64,000 nucleotides of DNA, from positions 17,206,345 through 17,270,344 of the forward strand of contig OW203762.1 in assembly GCA_934045905.1 (NCBI GenBank), in the 5' to 3' direction. The stretch comes from Leuctra nigra (lineage: Eukaryota > Arthropoda > Insecta > Plecoptera > Leuctridae). Shown piece by piece: positions 48,534-59,712 of the stretch. The stretch's first letter is position 1; each line of letters opens with the position of its first letter. A program made the translations under genes and the position numbers. The notes under the pieces are model-generated. The model searched no databases. It was not told where the DNA came from and worked only from the letters and a program-made list of their open reading frames with translations.

Positions 48534-49142
48534 TATCTTGTTTCTGGAATGGAATCATTAGAACGATATATTACACTGCGGCTTTCCTCGACTCCACTCG
48601 ATTAAAGGGTTAGATTTTCATTCTAAACATGAAATTGTTGAAGTCAAGGACCAACTATAATTTAAAAAGCTTCACAGCTGCGCTATTGTTAGCGATCTGT
48701 TATCTCCTAATGTTTAAAATTGTTTGAGTTATTGCAGAAAGTGCGGTTGAAAATAACTCATTTATCAACTTTCGTTTAGCGTTTCAATATTATACAAATT
48801 GATTCACCAGACCAGCCAACTTACACGCATGAAAAGCTTTGATTTATTTGGAATATGATTTAGCAGTATTACGTACTAATTTCTAATTTTGTGTTTGTTA
48901 TAGAGTAAATTTATGTTTACTATATTGCTAAGTTGGAAAACATTTTCAGTGTTCTCAGAAAGAAACTCCAACCGAAGTATATTCGAATAATTACTTTAAA
49001 GAAAATTGAGATAAAACGATTCTCATGACATTCTAAAGTTTGACAACTTGTTGCAAAACTCCGTCACGAGCAAAGTTTCACACTTCTGGAGATCTTCATT
49101 TATTCGTTACAGAATATTTTACCAACAAGAAATGTAGATAAA

Positions 49143-49217
49143 CATCATCACAGTGTTGCCATACGTCTCCATAACGCATGAACGACAACGATCCTCATGG
49201 CAACACCGCAGATGATG
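49143..49217. repeat. Short inverted repeat with about 21-bp arms
   Basis: CATCATCACAGTGTTGCCAT at the left and ATGGCAACACCGCAGATGAT at the right are inverse copies with a few mismatches, around a 35-base centre. A small MITE-like hairpin. Confidence 0.7.
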
Positions 49218-50424
49218 CTGGACCCATCTTGCGAGACAGGTCGGTGTGTCATGTGGTGTGCTCGGTCAGCTGTGGGTTGATTACATAGATCACCACACCG
49301 CGCACTCATAGAGCTTCTAGCTCAAACCAGCTTAGCATCAGTTCAACAAGGTTGCTCGAGATTACAACAGGATCCAAGCTTCTGATTGGACAATGAGATC
49401 ATTGACATTCGATCTATTTTGGGATTGGTTACTGCTGCTAAAATCCATTCACCTTAGGAATGATTGACCTTGAAATATAAAGTCAAGCCATTTATTAGAA
49501 AAAAAAGTTATTTATTAGATTCTCATCCGGCAATCAATTAAAATCATTTCGAAAATTGAGCTAAATGACTGCGACTTGAACGTAGATTTCAAGGTCATCA
49601 TTCTTACAGTGAAGGGATTTTATAACAACTATTCGTTAATGTTGACGGCCACACTTTTTTTACCAAATGAAGGCGTTGTTTGTAAAGACATAATATTTAT
49701 TCTGTTCACGATCATATAAATGTCTACATACGAAGCATTCGTTGTACTGTATCGTGTTTCCCTGGCAAGTTGGTAAATTATAAGACGTTCTCATGTTGAA
49801 GTGAACAATTTGACCTTGATACGTTCCCACAGACGGCGAGCTTTGCCATTAAACATCGACGACAAAGTTTCATATCCCGAACAAAGAATCGTTTGTCAAT
49901 GATGAGATGTTATCATTTCCCGATTCCGTGACCAAAATCCTATACCTCCATGTGTTCATATTTCATGAATTCAAACTCGAAGCGAAAGCCAGAGTCAAAT
50001 TATTATTGGAGTCCAATACTTGTACTATCTACACACACCAGATATTTAGCATGACGTTTAGAAACACGTGTTTTATTCTGTCAATCGCAGCAAATTTGAG
50101 TCATGAAATAAATGCATAGCAGGAGGAGTGTGATGTCACGGAATCGAATGCGGAAGGCACGCAGAAAGTTTCGTAGGCAAACAATTGAATTTGTAACACA
50201 ACACGTTTCATTTCAAACTACATGCATTTGCAAGCTGCAATGGAAACTAAAATAAGATGGTGTAATTAGCTTCATTAGTGTCTGCATAAAGCGTGTCTTC
50301 CATGATTGTGAATTTGTAACAGATCTCCATGGAAACGCGAATTATCAACGCAGCCAATGAGATACTGGATCACGGCAACATTCAGACGCGAATTCGCAAC
50401 GATTCGCGTTGATGGAAAACCCTT
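49218..50424. other. Intronic DNA, nothing recognised
   Basis: No exon or repeat pair was recognised. Confidence 0.4.
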
Positions 50425-51002
50425 GCTAGAAAGATAGAACAAGATCCTGTGATTGGTTGATGAATATAGAACAGTTTGACAATAAACTTAAAATTTTGCA
50501 TGGTCTTGGGACTAACATATTATGAGTGAGTGTAAGGAAGGGATGTGCGTTGTGAAAAATATCCGACCGAATTCGAGCCCGGGACCTCTCACTTGCCGGG
50601 CGAGAGCTCTACCAACTAAGCTACCCGGTCGGACGGACGGACATTAGACACAACGCACTGATTAGGGTTAGAGATCTCCGAGAAGAATGGAAGAATGGAA
50701 GAATGGAAGAGGAGAATTTACATCCTGACTATGGAAGTTTTCCACAGAAACCAACATTCTCATATGAGTGAGTTTTTAACAGATTTCAGATGAACTGGCC
50801 AAGATAGTCAAGAATTTTATTATCATTTTAAGCTTGTTTAGAAATATTTTTTAAATTAGATCAAAGATATCTTCCGTGATATTGAGACATTTGATTACGT
50901 TGTCATCCCAGATATTTCCAAGTTCTGTAGACAGCAACTTTCACACGCATATTACTCGAATGCTCGCTTATCAACGCGTTGCACAGAGCGTTGTCTAAGT
51001 GG
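50425..51002 (-). repeat. TAACGCGTTGAT-family repeat, copy E, interrupted by a SINE
   Basis: AAGATCCTGTGATTGGTTGA and TTTTGCATGGTCTTGGGACT lie left of the SINE; TTTTTAACAGATTTCAGATG and GCTCGCTTATCAACGCGTTG then CACAGAGCGTTGTCTAAG lie right of it. Removing the SINE (50532-50762) and one target copy restores continuous family text. Confidence 0.8.
50532..50762 (-). mobile_element. tRNA(Ala-like)-derived SINE with 11-bp target-site duplication
   Basis: TATGAGTGAGT flanks it at 50521-50531 and 50763-50773. On the minus strand the tRNA-like part (about 50632 down to 50563) has matching acceptor ends (CCGACCG / CGGTCGG), A box TAGCTTAGTTGGTAGAGC, an anticodon arm with loop CCGGCAA (anticodon GGC if read as a tRNA) and a B box GGGCTCGAATTC. 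GTGCGTTGTG at the left and CACAACGCAC (about 50650) at the right form an inverted pair around the tRNA part. A GAATGGAA short tandem run lies at about 50686-50710. Confidence 0.88.
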
Positions 51003-51008
51003 AACATG

Positions 51009-51078
51009 ACGGGGATAGAACCCAAGTACTTTGATTGATTGTTCAGTGTATTATTCACTGAGCCACCAAACTTGTAAT
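51009..51078 (-). repeat. tRNA-derived SINE fragment, second family
   Basis: On the minus strand TGGTGGCTCAGTGAATAATA is A-box-like and TTGGGTTCTATCCCC is B-box-like. It directly follows repeat copy E. Degraded. Confidence 0.45.
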
Positions 51079-51079
51079 T

Positions 51080-52928
51080 AAAATCCATGAATCTTCAATC
51101 TAACTAAATTAAAGACCTAACTTAACTCCATGCCATTTTAATTATTATATTAGTTAATCATTATTGAATGAACAAAGTGAATTGATTACAAAAAATTGTT
51201 GTCCTTCATTATTCAATTATTCCAGACTCCAGTGGTGTTAACAATGAACTGAAAAAAATCTCATTATTCGGCAGATTGAAAGTTTTGTTTATAAAATACG
51301 GCAGGATGACGATGAGAGAAAACAAGCCCGGTCGACCACTCTCATTATTCCAATTGTTGAATTGTACTAAAACAAAGTTGTTCTTGTGCATTTGCATGAA
51401 TTAAATTGTCATGTGCACTTCCTATTTCAGAATCTGATGAAGGTTCGACTGATCAATACTTGATTAACTTAGATGGAAAGTAACTGCCAGGAAAAACTAT
51501 TAAGCTAGTTTGTAGAATCATCTTTAATATAACGAAACTTTAATTTTCATGATTTCTTTATTACAGAATAATTATTCGCAATTTTTTAAATCCGAGCTCA
51601 TGGAAGAGAGAGGGAGAGACTGATGGATTATTAAAGTTCGTATTACGTGACGTAATGAAAATCATTTCCTCCGGCGTCAATTTGCCGCTGTAGTCGTTCC
51701 TTGAACTTTATTGGAGAGTAAGGAGAAATCATGTCCTCACTTCTGATGGATAGCGAAGAAGTCGCTGTAAACCACTGAAAAGAAATGTGAGAAAATCTAA
51801 TTAATTCTAATAAGAAAATGATTTTTCCATTCGGTACTCGTTTAAAATAAAATAATACTCCATTATAATCTATGATGGTAATAAGACTTGGTGACAAATC
51901 GTTCACCCTCAGCAGTAAAACTAGTTCAAGTGAATAACCAGACAACTATGCAACTACTTCCTGCAGTACATGCATGGAGTAAAGTATGAAGAGTAAATTC
52001 ATTAAGATTATGTTAATTTCATTGTTAATGACTGAGAGGGTTCGTTAAACGTGTATAGAACAGTAATGACAGCGAGGAAACGGGGTCAGTTCCCGACCAA
52101 GTCGTCAATTGGATCAAAGACCAGGACTTACAAAATACTAATAAAATTCTTGTTAGTAACGAATGAGGAGTAAAATAATGCTAGTGTTGACGATGGGATG
52201 TTGCAGAACTTATCTGTAACTTATACAATCAGCCCTCTAGGCTTGTGTGGTTTTCATGCCCGTTATGATCTCTACGGCTATTTCACAACAAATTATCGAA
52301 TGTCCATCTACATTAATGTCATCTGTCAGTCACTCATCACCTACACTGTGTTTCGAAATACGCGGTATTTTATTTTGTAACTTCGGATACTGAAATGTGG
52401 CCGTAGGCAATGCAATTTTTATTTTACAATAATTTTAATTGGTATTTCCTTGGTTAATACGAAGTTGAACAGTTATTTAATAGAGGTATCCCCACATATT
52501 TCTCCATCAAGTAGAAAATGATTGAGTTATCATTTGCACATCTAAAAATTACCACAATTATGCAAAATTTGTTGTTTCAGTGGAGGGCAAATCACGTTGT
52601 AATAGATACAAAATTGAATTAGACGCGTCCTTCAGCCAGATTCTAATCTCTTGACCCCACAGCTGTGAGGTGCTATGCAACTACCCTAACTCTTTAAAAG
52701 TGACTGCACATTTGGATATTAGTTTGGAAGTTCTTTCAAAAGTTTATATTAACTAACTGACGTTCAAACATAATAAAAGTTCTGTGGTTGACATAAACAA
52801 ACAAGTTTCTAACGTCTCAGTAATTAGTAAAGTGCATTTGCATGCAGTTCATAAATTGCATAATACATTGTTTAGTAGACGCTAAGAGCTACTTGATGCA
52901 TGTGTTGTAATTTTACCCCAACGTAATT
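51080..52928. other. Intronic DNA, nothing recognised
   Basis: AT-rich with short open frames only. Confidence 0.4.
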
Positions 52929-53309
52929 CATTGCTGCCATGATATCCCATTAATTATGTAATTATTTGACACAGGAAACTCCCGGAGTTTTCATACCTCT
53001 ATTACAAAATTGACGGTTTATTTGTTGTTTTATTAGAGCAATTGAAGCTCTCCATTAAACATTCCAAGAGCTCGGACATTTGTTATTGCGTGCGGCATGT
53101 TCAAGTCTAACACATCTTTAATTGTAATTGTCGAGCGACTTTAAAGTCATTGCTGACATGACTTCCTAATAATGACATGAAGTACTTGACACGGAAACTT
53201 CTACAAAATTGACGGTTTTATTGTAGTTTTATTTGAGCAATTGACGCCCTCAAACATTTCTAACATTCGCTTATTTGTATTGCTTGTTTAGCACAATTGG
53301 AACGTTCAA
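52929..53309 (+). repeat. Diverged tandem duplication, about 220-bp period, two copies
   Basis: Copy 1 (52929-53107) and copy 2 (53148-53309) share ATTGCTGNCATGA, TTGACACNGGAAACT, ACAAAATTGACGGTTT, TTTTATTNGAGCAATTGA and CGTTCAAG/TGTTCAAG in the same order. Substitutions and small deletions show it is old. Confidence 0.8.
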
Positions 53310-53790
53310 GTATGTGAGTGTGCAATAAATACATAACACCACTTTTAAAAAAGACGATTGACATAAAAGCTCTTCTTTCAACTCTTATTGTCATGTTGTT
53401 CAATAACAGACGAACACCAACTTTATTTCTGTTATTTGTTCAAATGTGTCTCTTATACTCATATCTTGTTGACATTTACTCTTCCAATCTGACACATATC
53501 TGAAGCACAAATTCTACTGATGGTCATCTTGGGACGTAATGTTGTCATGGAAATGTGCAAGTCATTCCAGAAATCTTGTACAGTTTCGTGAACTGTTAAA
53601 TGAAAACGTAAACAAACTAGAAACAAGTCCGCGAATTGACGCACACACACACCGACTAGGATTTTTAGCATTTTTACGCAGGGTATACAGGGAAAGACCG
53701 TTTCGAGTCAATTATAAAAACAAAAAATGTGTCATCTTGCAGTGATTGTCATGATTAGCTTTCAATATACCCCCGGTTTTTAAAAAACAT
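53310..53790. other. Intronic DNA, nothing recognised
   Basis: Two short frames on opposite strands overlap at 53459-53745; neither looks like a protein. Confidence 0.4.
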
Positions 53791-53918
53791 TGCTACAAAG
53801 TCTTCAAAAAAGCAATTAAAATATCGATCTGTTTGGGAGATAGATACAAGTTTCAACATTAAACTTATTTTATCTCAGTTTCATCCGAATGTGACTTATA
53901 GCTTTCTTCCCCTGTATC
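53791..53918 (+). repeat. Dispersed repeat pair, copy 2
   Basis: It matches 45219-45352: AGCAATTAAAATATCGATCT, GTTTCAACATTAAACTT, TTTCATCCGAATGTGACTTA, TAGCTTTCTTCCC. Same orientation, 8.6 kb from copy 1. Confidence 0.8.
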
Positions 53919-54230
53919 CTTCAATTAGGAATGTGAGATCAAATGTCACACAGACTGGACCACTTTTACTTTGTTTGTCAACGTGAATAAACCTCTGCGC
54001 CGGATTATTCAGATCTATTCAAATTGACAAGCGACTTCGCGGTGTTTCAGTCTTCGAACGCATCTGATCTTGGTCTAGCTAATGCCATTGTGTAACCCAA
54101 CTCGGTGGTGTAATTGGTGAGTGTCGCGAAGGATCTTTGAGCGAATCCAGTTTTTATTTAGGTAGGGTATGTACCACCTGTGACGGAGTAACTAAAATTA
54201 CCATCTTGTTTCACTAGTTTTCTAGGAAAA

Positions 54231-54708
54231 CGCTCTGTGAAACTCGTTGATAAGGAGCCTTTGAATTGTATACAAATTATATTCGTACAAAAAATAGTGC
54301 TCTATAATAGCTATTGGAAATGCTTCAAATGAGCAGTGATATTTGAAATTTCTTTGAATACATTTAGGAAATATTTCAAAATAAGATAAAAAATATCCAT
54401 AAAATGTCAATCTCTAGTTTTTAACAGATTTGTATGACAATTTTTAAAAGCACTTACAATGTTGGTCCCACTGACCATGCACAATTTTATCTTGATCAGT
54501 CAAACTTTAATTTTCATCCAATCACAGGATCTTGTCCACTTAACACGTGACTGCTCAAGCGACATAAGTGTTGCGACATTTCAGATGATTGGTTGGAGGT
54601 GAGCTATGGATAAGGTGTAGATGAGATGAGTGCAGGAGAAAACACAGACAAATAAACATAAAGCACACAGAGAATGTGCATTAAGAGTCCCGTAGTAACG
54701 CTCGATAA
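54231..54708 (+). repeat. TAACGCGTTGAT-family repeat, copy F
   Basis: Head ACGCTCTGTGAAACTCGTTG, interior CACTTACAATGTTGGTCCCA, CTGACCATGCACAATTTTAT, AATCACAGGATCTTG and GTGACTGCTCAAGCGACATA. The tail AAGAGTCCCGTAGTAACGCT agrees with copy B. Probably near full length, about 480 bp. Confidence 0.8.
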
Positions 54709-54791
54709 CTCTTTTAAAGTAAGGCTAATGACGACGAAATAAATATTATTATGATGATGAAGAATGTGTAACGATGAATGGTTAGAAGGAG

Positions 54792-54895
54792 TTAAGGCCG
54801 ATGCACAAATGACGCGGACGGACGACGGAGATGGATACGATGTATAGGTATGACGTCTGCGACCTCGGTCCGCGTCAATTGTGCATCGGCCTTAA
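54792..54895. mobile_element. 104-bp MITE with TTAA ends
   Basis: Left end TTAAGGCCGATGCACAAATG, right end AATTGTGCATCGGCCTTAA, with GACGCGGAC / GTCCGCGTC further in. About 27-bp inverted repeats flanked by TTAA, which suggests a piggyBac-like target site. The short core is non-coding. Confidence 0.85.
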
Positions 54896-56700
54896 GTCGT
54901 CGCCTTAAGGGAATATTATAAAAATTTGTCTCCGACTGAGGAAAATAATACGGAAGATCTCTCGCTGCAATCAAATGTCCGTACAGTTCTGCTGCAGGAG
55001 CAACATGCTCGGCATCTAATGCACTGGATCTCATTCAGGATCTCCCAAGGATTGTCGCATTGTTCCCGCTACGTGTTGAACTCTCCTCGCCCACACAAGC
55101 TAGTCTCCGATGTCGCTGTGTGGAATCTCCCAAGCGAGATGCTTCAATCCACATCTCAGTCGGGAGGAGACAAACACCAGCCTGACGCGAGTTTACGAAC
55201 AAATAAAACTACAAGGAAACTCATTAAACTCCTCCTCTTAAGTAAATTCACTCCGATAATCGAAACTGTTTCGGCGTTTAATTTCAATGACATTTCGTCG
55301 CAACTCGCCATTACACAAGCTGTTCCTTGAGTAAAAATATGAGCAGTTTCATTATTTAAAGTTCGTCGTTTATGCATATGATTATAGAAACTGGTCATTT
55401 ATCGAGAAATGTACAATTGTACAGTTTATTAAAGAAAACTGTTGCAAGGCCAATTCTGTAATTTTCATTGCATGCAAAAACTCCTGATAATTATAAAACT
55501 AATGCACGTGAATGATTTCACTGCCAGAATGGTTACAGAATCAGCCCTTCACAAATCGGTCGAAACCCATAGACAAAATACACTCAGTGAATGCAGGAAG
55601 TCTCTTTGAAAATAGTCTACACATCACGCAATGTCACTGTTATTGTGTTTTTATTTTGTTCTGTTACATCGACCAGTTGACGTTTTGTAAAGGGTTAATG
55701 CCACCATGAAGGAACGATTCTTTGCATAATGAAAATCAAGACGATTTTGTGAGATTTATCACGAATAGTATTCCTTGTATGTTTGAATGTTTGACTCAAA
55801 GAAATAACAAGACGTTTCAGATTTTTTGAAATGTTCAAATATCGAGTTATTCAAATTAAGTTACTTAAACAAAGTAGTAACATGGAAAAGATATAATATT
55901 GTTAAATCAGCAAATAATGTTGAATCTTAATTAACGATAACGCAGCAAAATTACCGAACAGCCGTCGTAAATCAATTGCGAAGTTTCGGTGGCGCGATTT
56001 GCTTGTGTGTCTAATGCCGTAATACTGTCGAGGGAGTTTGCGAACATTCGAGCGGGCGTAAAGGATGATTTGTTTCAGAATAATGCCAGGTGTTTGTGTG
56101 CTCGAAGATACACAAAGTGTCGAGCACAACTATAAGAAGATCAATACATAAGGAGATCAACAAATACGTACGCTATCAATGAAGTATTCCTTAATTAACT
56201 ATTTAACTGCCATATGAACACAAAATCTCACAATGATGATCTTTCGACGGAACTTTGAACAAAACTTTACGTATAGAAAAAGTTACCGTTGTTTTCAATT
56301 TAATGACAATTTTGCGATTTTACAAATGGTGTCAGAAGTGGGAGAATGTTTCTGTTAAGTATGACGTACTTAATTGGAGATACAAATCGTTTGCCGTGGA
56401 AAGATAACTATATTTATAGTTCTGTGACGTCAGTTAATGAACCTGTCAAACAAATATTTCATTAAGAGATTCTTAGAAATGTGATTATCTCCTTGTAGAT
56501 ATCTACTGTAATGAATGCCAGAAACAGAAAACAATCTGAAGTTTAAAAGCTTATTTGCCTCAGTTCTAATGCCTAAAATATCAACTTTCAAATGCGAGCG
56601 GTCATTTTGAAGGTTTAATGAGGTCTGTGATGATGACGGATGGAGAAAATAACCCCCACTTCATAAGTAAAACTAGCACAACATTTTCCTACATGATGCG
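54896..56700. other. Intronic DNA; 134-codon open frame without recognisable domain
   Basis: A + frame at 54926-55330 is open but its text (Ser/Gln/Leu-rich, no motif) does not resemble a known protein and overlaps open frames on the other strand. The rest shows nothing. Confidence 0.35.
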
Positions 56701-56719
56701 AATCACTGACATTCTAGCT

Positions 56720-56780
56720 GCTAGGATTTGACTCGTGACCTCCGGTATTGTTATCCAATGAGTCACCCCTCAGGCCAACA
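56720..56780 (-). repeat. tRNA-derived SINE fragment, second family
   Basis: On the minus strand GTTGGCCTGAGGGGTGACTC is A-box-like and GGTCACGAGTCAAATCC is B-box-like, about 40 bases apart. Degraded. Confidence 0.45.
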
Positions 56781-59640
56781 AGAAGATATGGCGGTTTTAC
56801 AATCCGTTCCAATGTGCCGTCATTCGGGTCAATGTTTTCTCGCCCAGTAGTATATACACAGTAACTTAAACCACATACCTACCTTAAACTCGGATTACCC
56901 CATCCAACTTCGGTTAGCCAAAATAGATACCATGCCGTCTTCAGTTCATGTTTAAACAATTTAGCCCCAGAGTTTCAACGAAAGATTTGTTAAACCAGTC
57001 CTACTTACTCATTTAAAAACCCACTCTCCAGTTGAGTTATTGTTATGTTGTTTTTAACAGCACTTATTTTCCATCCCCAACACTTTATCTAGTTGAAAGT
57101 ATTCCCGTATCTCACGTGACACTGAAGTTTGATACGCTTGCACACAATTCGTACATTTAGCATCTCACTGAGGGGCATTAATTCATTAGCGCACACTAAT
57201 TACTCTTACAAGAGCACGCACTCAGTGTCTCTCATCCCCCCTCCCCACCCCCTGACGCATGAGCAAAGCGAGCTACTTAGTCGAAACTAGAGGCGCAACA
57301 ACATTGATATCATGTACCTTCATTGTCAAGTGCTTTGGAACGTTTGCTTGTCGAATTAATTCAAATGTTTGAAGGACTTATTTACGAGTTGATCACGGCA
57401 AGAGGAGCTGTTGTTTTGTTGACAGTGTTTTGTTTGATTGTGGAGCTTTTGACGGAGTAAATGTGAACTTGTGGACGCAACCGGAGTGTTTATACGTGAA
57501 AGTGGTGGATTGTGCGTGATATGGTTACATACAGGGAACCTCCATCAATGGGAGTGGGCTGGCATAATAGATTCATCCCCCCAGTGATTTCCGTTTCGAA
57601 CCAATTTTGCTTAATTTTTGTTTGGCAACGGATACAGGTTGTGGTAATTTTCTAGAAACGAAATACACATTCCTGTACATTTATCTACTGCGAAAGAAAA
57701 ATTTATTAATTAACTTTTCTTCTATTATCCCCAGTTCGGTTCCCGTCTTAATTACTAATATACATGGTTTCCCTGTTTGGTGGAGTAATATTTTGCAATC
57801 GAGTCAAAACTCGCGTTCTAATCTTAATTTACTATGATATTAAAGACGAGACTTAAGAAAGACAGAACAGTCCCAATTATTACATTTCATATTTACATTA
57901 TGGTGTTTTAATCCACTTGCTAAAAATGTACGTAATTGATTTTATTACCTTGAATGAAATATGATATCTACGTAAATGCAAGTATATTAGCTTGTAATTG
58001 AAAATGTAAATAAAAGATGGAACAGTGTCAGTTTGTTTGTGGAATTTGTTTTTGTAGTGTGTTTTTGTTCTAGTGATTTAGGTCAAACCAATTAGCTGAT
58101 TGAGTAGAATTTGCTTGGATGAAATCTGTAAACTACTCTGCAATTTGCATGTGTACAGTCACCTTCAAGAAGGATTATTGGATGCATATTGATGAAACTC
58201 TTAGAGGTGACTGTGCAGTGGAGAAACTACCGAAAATTGTCGGTTTAAGGTAGTTGGTTGGGTGTGAAAAACACAAATAGAATTATAAACGTTCTCCACT
58301 GACCGACCTCCCGTAATTAAACTGTTATCTGCGAAATGAATTTGTTATTATTGGTAAAAATCGCCTCAAATACAAATATTCTATAATAAAGATGTTTAAA
58401 CATGGATGGGAAAGCAATTTCATATTTTAACATGCGTCAGTTATTCAAATACAAAAATTAATTATGTAAAATTTAGTATTATGAATATTAATAAATGCAT
58501 TGATTAGAATTAATGTATAATAATTGAGTAAATTTTAGAGTAGGGATCATAGGATAATTTTTGCTCTGTGTAACGGCGACCGGCATAAGAAGCAAGCGCA
58601 TCACGTCTCAAGAGTTCTCCTTTAAAAACATTTTCTTAAAATTAGTTTGAGAAGAAGCGGTAATGTAGAAGCTAAAAGATGTCTTTGAGCCCAAGGATGT
58701 ACGTGAACTTCTCCTATATCACTAACGTGGAAAACAAGGCACAAATGTCAAACGCCTCTCGTAAGAATACCTAATGAAATTCTTTTTAAACTAAACTAAT
58801 AACACAAAAATGTAGATAATACGCATCGTCAGCAGGGCCGAATTTTCATTAACTCAACTCGTTCAAATACTTTGCAGAATTCTTTGGGTTCAACAAATTT
58901 CATTATTTTTTATTACTTTTCAACTGAATGCAAACGTTGCCATATTCGACCTACAGATATGAAGTTGTATGTGGACTTTATATGGAACTGTCATGTTTGG
59001 TGGATAAACTTATTTTCAAACTAAGGAATTCCTAGCGATAAGTTACCCAAGGCAAGGAGCATAGAGTAATGCCGCTATGAAATTACATACTGTTGATGAG
59101 ATGTCAGTTGAAATTAATTAACCACATCTTGAAAACTACTTATCTTCAAACCCAGAGTAATTACATTTCAACAGTTCAGCGACTTATTATAGAATCTTCT
59201 CTATTGCAACAGAAAATAGACGGGGAATTTTAGTTAATTTTGTAAAATCACAACTCGGGCGAATAAAGATGTAGTTTAAGACTAAAGACTATTGTTTGTT
59301 TCTCTGATTGAGATGTAAGTTTGCAAATATAAAGCTAAGAGTATAAAGCACTTTGTTGTTTTTCGACAAAATCCAAATGTGAATTTTCACTTGGATTTGA
59401 CCGTTCGACTTTTAAGGGAAGATACACATTTTAAGTGAAAATGAAAACAAATGATAATAAACAAGCTGAAATTGTAGTAGTTTCCTCATTTTTGGTAAAT
59501 TTTCAGCAAATTCGGTCAAGAATTAAAAGTGGTATTGCCAGTTTGTTTTTATTTTTAAACAGCCATCAAAATTAATATATCGATGAATATTTGCTATTTG
59601 ATTGGCCATATTATCTAAAACTTGTTAAAACTAACTTGTG
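56781..59640. other. Intronic DNA, nothing recognised
   Basis: AT-rich, with short frames only; a C-rich patch (CCCCCCTCCCCACCCCC) lies at about 57236. Confidence 0.4.
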
Positions 59641-59712
59641 ACACGTCACATATCGTTTCTCGATATTGCACACACCGGTGCTCGCTTATCAACGCGTTAC
59701 ACCAACCCTCCC
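59641..59712 (-). repeat. TAACGCGTTGAT-family fragment, copy G
   Basis: CACACCGGTGCTCGCTTATC followed by AACGCGTTACACC matches the inverse head of the family. The interior is missing or unrecognisable. Confidence 0.6.

Noticed and set aside
50563..50632. Functional tRNA-Ala gene
   Set aside because: It can fold like a tRNA, but it sits inside a SINE with a target-site duplication, and sister copies are degraded; a C replaces the usual U before the anticodon.
54085..54150. tRNA-like fragment (GGTGGTGTAATTGGTGAGTG...TTGAGCGAATCC)
   Set aside because: Weak A- and B-box resemblance only; no related copy with a consistent border was seen.
54735..54780. GATGATGAAGAATGT as the start of an exchanger CBD2 exon
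   Set aside because: The frame hits a stop within a few codons and lacks the expected continuation.
54926..55330. 134-codon + frame
   Set aside because: It has no recognisable motif and overlaps open frames on the other strand; it may be accidental. No splice signals convinced me.
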